From an uncultured Prochlorococcus sp. (GTDB lineage Bacteria > Cyanobacteriota > Cyanobacteriia > PCC-6307 > Cyanobiaceae), in the NCBI GenBank assembly GCA_902574425.1, contig CACGNA010000008.1, positions 1 through 54,945 on the forward strand: a stretch of 54,945 nucleotides of DNA, written 5' to 3'. This document shows positions 48,176-54,945 of this stretch, piece after piece. Each line of letters begins with the position of its first letter. The first letter of the stretch is position 1. A program made the position numbers and the translations under genes. The notes under the pieces are model-generated. The model had not been told where the DNA came from. It saw only the letters and a program-made list of their open reading frames with translations, and searched no databases.

Positions 48176-50155
48176 ATGAATTCAATATTAAACAATAAAT
48201 CTAAAATTTATAACCAGCTAGAAAAGTTAAGAAATTTAGCACAACCCTTCTTCCTACCGATTGATCAATGTAACGGATACCAATTTATCTGGCTTCTCGT
48301 ATCACTTTTATTTTGTGTTGGAGGCATCGTACTAATTGGTCTCACTGGAATAATAAGCTTTTTAAACAATATTCAACCAGTTCTTGTTAATAAATATTTT
48401 GGAGGAGTAGAGAATACTATCAATGGGATTTGGTCTGGTTGGTGGGGTTTATTTTTTTCAGGTTTATTTTTAGTAGGTTCAGGCAGTTTTTTTGCCCTAA
48501 GAAAGCAATTAAAAAACAGAAGATGGTTACACTGGCTAATTCTTGGAATTATTGTATTAATGTTACTTTCAGTAAATGGTATTAACGCGGGTATAGGTTT
48601 TATATATAAAGATCTAACAAACGCTCTAAATCTCAAACAAGAAGCAAGTTTTAATAATATTTTGATTATTTATGGATGCTGTTTTGCGGCTGCTTTACCA
48701 ATAAGAGTTTTACAAATATTTTGTACATATAAACTAGGAATCATCTGGAGGGATTGGCTTACCAAAAAATTAGTATCTGACTACATGACAAATAATGCTT
48801 ATTACACATTAAATCCTAATGATGAAGCCACTGATGTTGATAACCCAGATCAAAGGATTACAGAAGATACAAAAGCTTTTACAAGTCAAAGCCTAAATTT
48901 CACATTAGGTATTTTTGATGCTTTACTAACTTTCTCCCTTAACATTTTAATCCTATGGAATATAAGCACAAATCTAACTTTATCGCTTTTTGGTTATGCT
49001 GCTTTTGCTACTTCAATTCTTATAATTTCCGGAAGAAAACTAGTGAAACTTGATTATAATCAGCTTCGTTATGAAGCTGACTTTAGATATGGCTTAGTTC
49101 ATATTAGAGATAATGCAGAATCAATAGCTTTTTATGCTGGAGAAAAACCAGAAAAGACTGAAACTGAAAGACGATTACTTGAAGTTGTAAATAACTTTAA
49201 TTTATTAATAATTTGGAGAGTGATTATTGATGTAATGCGTAGATCAACTACTTACGCGGGAGTTTTTATTCCTTATTTAATAATGTCAGCTGCTTATTTT
49301 ACTGGCGAAATAGATTTTGGTAGTTTTAACCAATCAATTTTTGCTTTCAATATAGTTGAAGGATCATTATTCTTTGTTGTTAATCAGATAGAAGAACTAG
49401 CAAAATTCACAGCCGGAATAAGCCGTTTAGAAGGATTTCAATCGAAAGTTGAATCCATAAGTAAAATTCAACCTAAAAGAAATCAAAACATTATTCCTAA
49501 TTATTCATCAATACTTATTAATAATGCTAATCTTTCCCCTCCAGGATCTAAAAAAGTCATCATTAAAAATCTAAATCTAAGTATTGAACCAAAACAATCC
49601 CTATTAGTTGTAGGACCTTCTGGATGCGGGAAAACATCATTATTAAGAATGATAAGTGGTTTATGGGAACCAAAGAAAGGTGTAGTACAAAAACCAAAAA
49701 CGGGAGACTTATTATTTATCCCTCAAAAACCTTATATGCTATTAGGCTCTTTAAGAGAACAATTATGTTACCCAACAGAAGTTGCAAAATATAGTGATGA
49801 ACATTTAACATCAGTCCTGAAAGAAGTTAATTTAACAACCTTAGTGGATCGTTACCCTAATCTTGACATCAAACAAGATTGGCCAAGAATTCTTTCTCTA
49901 GGCGAGCAACAAAGATTAGCCTTTGCAAGACTCTTACTAAATTCTCCAAGATTTGCAGTACTTGATGAGGCAACAAGCGCTTTAGATATCAGCACTGAAG
50001 AAAAACTATATAGTTTACTAAAGGAACGAGAACTTTCTCTTATTAGTGTTGGACATAGACCTAGCTTAAAAGATTTTCATGAAAATATTTTAGAATTAAA
50101 TGGACAAGGAGACTGGAAATTATTGACTTCTGATAAGTATAATTTTAAGGATTAG
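48176..50155 (+). CDS. SbmA/BacA-like (COG4178-type) ABC transporter, fused permease and ATPase
   Basis: N-terminal TM domain with RDWLTKKLVSDYMTNNAYYTL...DNPDQRITEDTKAFTSQSL; ATPase VVGPSGCGKTSLLRMISGLW, LSLGEQQRLAFARLLL, AVLDEATSALD. Confidence 0.92.
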   Translation: MNSILNNKSKIYNQLEKLRNLAQPFFLPIDQCNGYQFIWLLVSLLFCVGGIVLIGLTGIISFLNNIQPVLVNKYFGGVENTINGIWSGWWGLFFSGLFLVGSGSFFALRKQLKNRRWLHWLILGIIVLMLLSVNGINAGIGFIYKDLTNALNLKQEASFNNILIIYGCCFAAALPIRVLQIFCTYKLGIIWRDWLTKKLVSDYMTNNAYYTLNPNDEATDVDNPDQRITEDTKAFTSQSLNFTLGIFDALLTFSLNILILWNISTNLTLSLFGYAAFATSILIISGRKLVKLDYNQLRYEADFRYGLVHIRDNAESIAFYAGEKPEKTETERRLLEVVNNFNLLIIWRVIIDVMRRSTTYAGVFIPYLIMSAAYFTGEIDFGSFNQSIFAFNIVEGSLFFVVNQIEELAKFTAGISRLEGFQSKVESISKIQPKRNQNIIPNYSSILINNANLSPPGSKKVIIKNLNLSIEPKQSLLVVGPSGCGKTSLLRMISGLWEPKKGVVQKPKTGDLLFIPQKPYMLLGSLREQLCYPTEVAKYSDEHLTSVLKEVNLTTLVDRYPNLDIKQDWPRILSLGEQQRLAFARLLLNSPRFAVLDEATSALDISTEEKLYSLLKERELSLISVGHRPSLKDFHENILELNGQGDWKLLTSDKYNFKD

Positions 50156-50165
50156 CAAAAAAAAA

Positions 50166-50441
50166 ATGAATTCTAAAGAAGAACAAACTAACTCAGAAGT
50201 TAATAATTTAGAGAATGATAGTTCCATAGAAAATCTGAAAGATGCAAATTACATCAATGAAAAAACTAGAGATAATAAATCAGATGAAAAATCAATAGAT
50301 ATTGAAGATGAATATAAATTCGGATGGAGTAGTTATTCTGAAATTACTAATGGAAGGTTTGCAATGATCGGATTCCTAGCAATAATACTAATTGAATTAT
50401 TTAGTCAACAATCGTTTTTAAAATGGGCAGGAATCTTATAA
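50166..50441 (+). CDS. Hli-like protein with acidic N-terminal extension
   Basis: C-terminal FGWSSYSEITNGRFAMIGFLAIILIELF carries the ExxNGRxAMxG single-helix motif. Confidence 0.85.
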   Translation: MNSKEEQTNSEVNNLENDSSIENLKDANYINEKTRDNKSDEKSIDIEDEYKFGWSSYSEITNGRFAMIGFLAIILIELFSQQSFLKWAGIL

Positions 50442-51368
50442 TTAATCATCAAATCTAGAACTGTTATCTCTAGGTTTCCTCTTATTTGTTCCAACGGTAT
50501 ATCTACCATTTTGGTTATTTGAACTTGATCTAGTTGAAGAGCTTGCTCTCCGAGTCTCACGAGTCTTTTTTGCTTGATTAGCATCTTTGAATGAAGCATC
50601 TTCGACTTGAGACGTTGAAGTTTGCTGCCTAATAGGAGATCTTGTCGGTTTCTTTCTTAACGTAGAAGAATCATCAGGATTAGAAATATTATCTTGTCTC
50701 GAAACTCTACGATTAATTCTGGGTCTTGATCCTGTTTTAACCTCATTGCGAGATAAGTTGCGTCTCTCACCAAAATTTTTTCTTTCTGATTGATTACTAT
50801 TTCTATCTTCAGGAGTCTGTCTTCTTCTTATAGGTTCTTCATTTACAAACTGATTTGCTTCTCTTGTAGATGGCCTGCTTCTACTTGCAGCAGCAGAAGG
50901 TATAGCTCTTGAAACATTCCTCCTACGAGATCCCCCCTCCATATATTCTTCTTCAAATTCCTCTTCTTGAGGTTTAAATCTTCTTGATGGTCTTTCGGCT
51001 TCTTCAAACCTATCATAATCGTCATTAAATCGACCTCTAGCATTTCTGGGCACATCAGGAATAGAATCATCATCAAAATAAGATGACCTTCTAGCTTGAT
51101 CAGTAGCAACACCCCTCAATCGCACACTTTCATATGCGAAAAAAACTGTAGTTCCTGCCAACAAAAACTGACCAAACTGAAGAATAGGGTCTAATCTCCA
51201 ACCTTGAAAAAATAATATTCCCCCGCATAAAAGACCTATAGCTGCAAAGAAAACATCATAATCTCTTGCTAATGCAGGTTTAAAAGACCTTAAAAAGTAA
51301 AGTCCGCCTCCACATACCGCTAGAACTATACCAACAATACTGGCCCAATTGAGACTAGCATTGACCAC
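50442..51368 (-). CDS. Ycf66-family protein with long charged tail
   Basis: N-terminal WASIVGIVLAVCGGGLYFLRSFKPALARDYDVFFAAIGLLCGGILFFQGWRLDPILQFGQFLLAGTTVFFAYESVRLRG typical of Ycf66. Confidence 0.85.
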   Translation of the reverse strand: MVNASLNWASIVGIVLAVCGGGLYFLRSFKPALARDYDVFFAAIGLLCGGILFFQGWRLDPILQFGQFLLAGTTVFFAYESVRLRGVATDQARRSSYFDDDSIPDVPRNARGRFNDDYDRFEEAERPSRRFKPQEEEFEEEYMEGGSRRRNVSRAIPSAAASRSRPSTREANQFVNEEPIRRRQTPEDRNSNQSERKNFGERRNLSRNEVKTGSRPRINRRVSRQDNISNPDDSSTLRKKPTRSPIRQQTSTSQVEDASFKDANQAKKTRETRRASSSTRSSSNNQNGRYTVGTNKRKPRDNSSRFDD

Positions 51369-51448
51369 ATTCTTTCTCCAAAATTTATTTTTTAAAGGGA
51401 GACATAATTCACCCTATATATATAGTGTACTTAAAACTTCTACAAAAA

Positions 51449-51634
51449 CTAGCGTCTACCAGTAGAAGTACGATCAAGAGAGTCTTTCTGACTAACAAAA
51501 ATCAAAAATGAAGCGGCTGGAATAACGATAAGTAAAGCGGCTGCAATAAAACTACCTATCATTCCAACTGCGGAATTATTTGCAACTTCAGCAGAAAAAT
51601 CTGCAGCTAGTAATAAATTTGAGATTTGAAGCAC
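51449..51634 (-). CDS. psbX: Photosystem II protein PsbX
   Basis: 61 aa; [55 protein letters not shown], the Prochlorococcus-type PsbX layout. Confidence 0.88.
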   Translation of the reverse strand: MLQISNLLLAADFSAEVANNSAVGMIGSFIAAALLIVIPAASFLIFVSQKDSLDRTSTGRR

Positions 51635-51715
51635 TTTTTAAATATTTAATTCTCAATTTATAATACGAATTAAATACGATTCAATGGGTTATTTATTAAG
51701 ATGAATTAAATAATT

Positions 51716-52030
51716 GTGATTTCCTTGCTTGAAAACTCTCTCCAAATTTTAGATGTTATTTTAGGAATTTCTCTATCATATCTAACTATAGTTTTTTTAA
51801 TAAGATTAATTCTTACTTGGTACCCAAAAATTGATTTAAGTAAAGGTTTGTGGTTATTAATTTCGATACCATCAAGCTCTATCCTAAATTTAACAAGAAA
51901 ATTAATTCCCCCTATAGGAGGAGTTGATGTAGGCCCCGTAATTTGGATTGGAGTTATAAGTTTCTTAAGAGAGATTTTAGTTGGTCAACAAGGGCTTATA
52001 AAACTTGCATTGTATAGACATATTTCATAG
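51716..52030 (+). CDS. YggT/Ycf19-family membrane protein
   Basis: LSYLTIVFLIRLILTWYPKIDLSKGLWLLISIPSSSILNLTRKLIPPIGGVDVGPVIW; GTG start. Confidence 0.88.
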   Translation: MISLLENSLQILDVILGISLSYLTIVFLIRLILTWYPKIDLSKGLWLLISIPSSSILNLTRKLIPPIGGVDVGPVIWIGVISFLREILVGQQGLIKLALYRHIS

Positions 52031-52049
52031 ATATTGTTTAATTATTCCT

Positions 52050-53396
52050 TTAGTAATTTGGTAATAACTCTTCTTCTACATATTTAGTATGTATCTTCCC
52101 TTCTTTAAACTTAGATTTATTCAATAAGGTTAAATGAAAGTTAATTGTTGTTGGAATGCCAGTTACTGCGCATTCATTTAAAGCCCTATTCATACGTTTA
52201 ATTGCAGTATTACGATCTTTTCCCCAGACAATTAATTTACCAATTAAGGAGTCATAAAATGGAGGTATTTCATAACCAGTATAAACATGACTATCGACCC
52301 TTACACCAGGACCACCGGGAGGAAGCCAACCAGTTATTTTCCCGGGCGATGGTCTGAAATTATGAGAAGGATCTTCAGCATTGATTCTACATTCAATAGC
52401 ATGACCATTTAAGTGAATATCATCTTGCTTAAATTCCAAATTTGCTCCGCTTGCGATTTTAATTTGCTCAGCTATTAAGTCAACCCCCGTAACCATTTCA
52501 GTAACAGGATGTTCAACTTGAATCCTAGTATTCATTTCCATGAAATAAAAATTATCATTATCAACTAAAAATTCAACTGTACCAGCTCCTTCATAACCGA
52601 TACTTTTTGCAGCAGCAATTGCTGCATTTCCCATTTTTTGTCTTAGTTCAGTATTAATTGCAGGGCTAGGAGACTCTTCCAATAACTTCTGATGTCTTCT
52701 CTGAACTGAACAATCTCGCTCTCCTAAATGCACAACATTACCAGATCTATCTGCCAAAATTTGAACTTCTACATGTCTTGGCTTCTTTATGAATTTCTCC
52801 ATATATAGACCATCATTACCAAAAGCTGCTTCTGCTTCACCTTGAGCTGCTTTAAACATTTTTTCAAGATTATCAGCGTTTTCAACCAACCTCATGCCTC
52901 TTCCGCCTCCACCAGCAGTCGCTTTGATAATTACCGGATAGCCTATATCATCTGCCAATTTATAAGCCTCATTTACATTTGATAACAAGCCTTTACTTCC
53001 AGGTACTGTTGGAACTCCTACTTCTTCCATAGTTTCTTTAGCTGTAGATTTATCTCCCATAGATCTAATAGCTTTAGGAGATGGACCAATAAAAACTATG
53101 CCATGATCGTTACACATCTCAGCAAATTTATCATTTTCAGCAAGAAATCCATAACCAGGATGTATAGCATCAACTCCTCTCGATGTTGCGGCGGCAAGTA
53201 TATTTGGAATATTTAAATAACTCTTATTACTCAACGAGTCTCCAACACAAACCGCTTCATCAGCAAGCTGAACATGCAATGCTTTTTTATCTACAGTGCT
53301 AAAAACTGCTACTGTTGCAATACCTAGTTCTCTACAACTTCTAACTATTCGTAAAGCTATTTCTCCACGATTAGCAATTAAAACTTTTTCAACCAT
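52050..53396 (-). CDS. accC: Acetyl-CoA carboxylase, biotin carboxylase subunit
   Basis: [68 protein letters not shown]. Confidence 0.97.
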   Translation of the reverse strand: MVEKVLIANRGEIALRIVRSCRELGIATVAVFSTVDKKALHVQLADEAVCVGDSLSNKSYLNIPNILAAATSRGVDAIHPGYGFLAENDKFAEMCNDHGIVFIGPSPKAIRSMGDKSTAKETMEEVGVPTVPGSKGLLSNVNEAYKLADDIGYPVIIKATAGGGGRGMRLVENADNLEKMFKAAQGEAEAAFGNDGLYMEKFIKKPRHVEVQILADRSGNVVHLGERDCSVQRRHQKLLEESPSPAINTELRQKMGNAAIAAAKSIGYEGAGTVEFLVDNDNFYFMEMNTRIQVEHPVTEMVTGVDLIAEQIKIASGANLEFKQDDIHLNGHAIECRINAEDPSHNFRPSPGKITGWLPPGGPGVRVDSHVYTGYEIPPFYDSLIGKLIVWGKDRNTAIKRMNRALNECAVTGIPTTINFHLTLLNKSKFKEGKIHTKYVEEELLPNY

Positions 53397-53622
53397 TATG
53401 AAAATTAAATTGAAGAAATGAAAATGACTTAAAATAAAAAATTGTTTGCCAAAGTATTTAACAAAATTTTTTTAGTGATCAGAATACATTTTTTACAATA
53501 CAACCTTGAACGTTATATATGTATAAATATTTGTTTTATGCAATAGAAAAATAATGCATAATATTCAAAAATTATCTCTGAGAACTACATGCTTATTTCA
53601 GTCAATAATGTATGATATTTTT

Positions 53623-53657
53623 AAGGTTTAGGCACCCGCCGGTGCTCGAAAACCCTT
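53623..53657 (+). other. GC-capped imperfect hairpin abutting the 5' end of tRNA-Leu
   Basis: GCACC (53632-53636) CGCC GGTGC (53641-53645), with outer AAGGTTT (53623-53629) partly pairing with AAACCCTT (53650-53657). Confidence 0.45.
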
Positions 53658-53658
53658 T

Positions 53659-53740
53659 GCGGACGTGGCGGAATTGGTAGACGCGCACGTCTAAGGAGCG
53701 TGTGGCTTAGGCCTTGCGAGTTCAAGTCTCGCCGTCCGCA
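53659..53740 (+). tRNA. tRNA-Leu, apparent anticodon AAG, no encoded CCA
   Basis: Acceptor GCGGACG/CGTCCGC; anticodon stem CACGT/GCGTG enclosing loop CTAAGGA; variable arm GGC-TTAG-GCC; T-arm GCGAG-TTCAAGT-CTCGC; discriminator A. Class II structure supports Leu. Confidence 0.93.
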
Positions 53741-53765
53741 TTTGATTTATTCTGGTTTAACTGCA

Positions 53766-54945
53766 ATGAAAAAAAAATCACTTGCAGTAGTTATAGTTTC
53801 AAATGGGCCTGGTGAATTATCTACATGGGTCAGACCTGTGGTGGATGAACTTAACAAAATAAATGAATCTCTATGTGATGAGGATAAACTAGATTTCTCT
53901 CTTAGGTTAGTACTGGTTCCTTGCCCAAATGCCACTGGTAAAGAATTTACAGTTGCAAATTCATGGAATAAATTCGAATTAATTACTAAATCAAACAGTT
54001 TTTGGAAATTATTAATAAAGCCATGTTCTTTTGCAAATTGGCCAAAAAAAGGAATCGTAATTTTCCTTGGTGGGGATCAATTTTGGAGTATTTTACTAGC
54101 TAAAAGATTAGGTTATCTTAATATCACATATGCTGAATGGATTGCAAGATGGCCTCAATGGACAAACAAAATTGCAGCTATGAATCAAAAAGTAAAAGAT
54201 TTGATTCCTAAAAAATATAAAAGTAAATCTCACATAATAGGCGATTTGATGGCAGATATAAATTTAACTAGTGAAATATCATTAAAAGATAAAGAAAAAC
54301 GGTATGTTGCCCTTTTGCCTGGTTCTAAAAAAGCCAAGCTCTCTATAGGAATTCCTTTCTTCTTAGAAATAGCAGATCATATCGCGAAAATAAATCAAAA
54401 TATAAATTTTATAATCCCAATTGCCCCAACCACCAATAAAAGTGAATATTTATTCTTTCAAAGTGAGAGAAATCCTATTGCAAAATATTACTCATCAAAA
54501 ATTAAAACAATTAGAAGCATCAAAGATTCCAGTTTTGATTATGTAATTGAGACATCACAAAATACAAAAATTTATCTAATAAAAAAACATCCTTGCTATG
54601 AAATATTAAAAGAATGTGATCTAGCCATTACAACTGTCGGTGCAAATACTGCAGAATTAGCAGCAATTTCTCTTCCAATGTTAGTTGTTCTACCAACTCA
54701 ACATCTAAATATGATGAATGCCTGGGATGGAATTTTTGGAGTAATTGGAAAAATTTCATTCATAAATAGATTCCTAACATTTATAGTTAAATATTTCTAT
54801 TTAAAAAAAAAGAAGTTTTTTGCTTGGCCAAATATTAAATCAAAAAAAATTATTGTCCCAGAAAGGATAGGCAATATTTCGCCCAAAGAAATTGCAAGAG
54901 AAGTATTATTTCTTATTAAAGATAAAGATCAATTAAAAAGTATTA
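53766..54945 (+). CDS. LpxB-like / lipid-A-disaccharide synthase-related protein, 3'-truncated by the window end
   Basis: Hand-read frame open to the window end: MKKKSLAVVIVSNGPGELSTWVRPVVDELN...IFLGGDQFWSILLAKRLG...VALLPGSKKAKLSIGIPFFLEIA...CDLAITTVGANTAELAAISLPMLVVLPTQHLN. Confidence 0.8.
   Translation, partial: MKKKSLAVVIVSNGPGELSTWVRPVVDELNKINESLCDEDKLDFSLRLVLVPCPNATGKEFTVANSWNKFELITKSNSFWKLLIKPCSFANWPKKGIVIFLGGDQFWSILLAKRLGYLNITYAEWIARWPQWTNKIAAMNQKVKDLIPKKYKSKSHIIGDLMADINLTSEISLKDKEKRYVALLPGSKKAKLSIGIPFFLEIADHIAKINQNINFIIPIAPTTNKSEYLFFQSERNPIAKYYSSKIKTIRSIKDSSFDYVIETSQNTKIYLIKKHPCYEILKECDLAITTVGANTAELAAISLPMLVVLPTQHLNMMNAWDGIFGVIGKISFINRFLTFIVKYFYLKKKKFFAWPNIKSKKIIVPERIGNISPKEIAREVLFLIKDKDQLKSI

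Noticed and set aside
50843-51112. 89-aa minus-strand ORF within ycf66
   Set aside because: Alternate frame of the charged low-complexity tail; Met/Leu/Lys-rich artefact.
51414-51425. 12-bp perfect palindrome ctatatatatag between ycf66 and psbX
   Set aside because: Pure AT alternation is likely by chance in this composition; at most part of a promoter -10 region.
53747-53935. 62-aa minus-strand ORF
   Set aside because: Antisense to the start of the second LpxB-like gene.
1-54945. CRISPR arrays, IS elements, integrases, prophage or a defence island
   Set aside because: I saw no regularly spaced repeats, transposase or recombinase motifs or defence-gene clusters; genes look like core cyanobacterial genome.

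Overview
This is a gene-dense, AT-rich 55 kb chromosomal window. It looks like core genome of a picocyanobacterium, most likely a high-light Prochlorococcus. The taxon call is an inference from protein content: PsbX, Hli-type proteins, a Ycf66-family protein, CrtQ, SufBCDS, a type II NDH, DUF751/Ycf33, and a possible PetL. I support about 65 protein-coding genes and one tRNA-Leu. I see no rRNA, CRISPR array, IS element, prophage or integrase. Main blocks: LpxB-like gene, TPR protein, IscA/SufA-like gene and crtQ (1-4.9 kb); hemD-rbfA (4.9-6.1 kb); a tandem PTPS, RibD-C reductase and FemAB-like run (8.6-11.4 kb); VKOR-thioredoxin and nadB (13.4-16 kb); a TolC-like protein (18.4-19.8 kb); an HtrA protease and an ABC-F ATPase (23-26 kb); a small-protein/RHH-regulator neighbourhood (26.1-27.3 kb); a KtrA/KtrB, SLC13 and NDH-2 run, divergent from cysH (27.3-33.3 kb); sufBCDS (40.1-44.8 kb); an SbmA/BacA-like ABC transporter (48.2-50.2 kb); ycf66, psbX and accC (50.4-53.4 kb); and tRNA-Leu with an apparent AAG anticodon followed by a second LpxB-like gene truncated by the window end. 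Reading the gaps by hand gave five small ORFs (30-58 aa) missing from the supplied track: a PetL-like protein, an Hli protein, a cysteine-patterned 47-aa protein and two small membrane proteins. I found no convincing wholly new multi-gene system. The most interesting leads are the four-cysteine microprotein, the Nif11-like/RHH small-gene neighbourhood, the tandem PTPS with one degenerate domain joined to a RibD-C reductase, tRNA-Leu(AAG) with an abutting 5' hairpin, and sufBCDS with no SufR in the usual divergent position.
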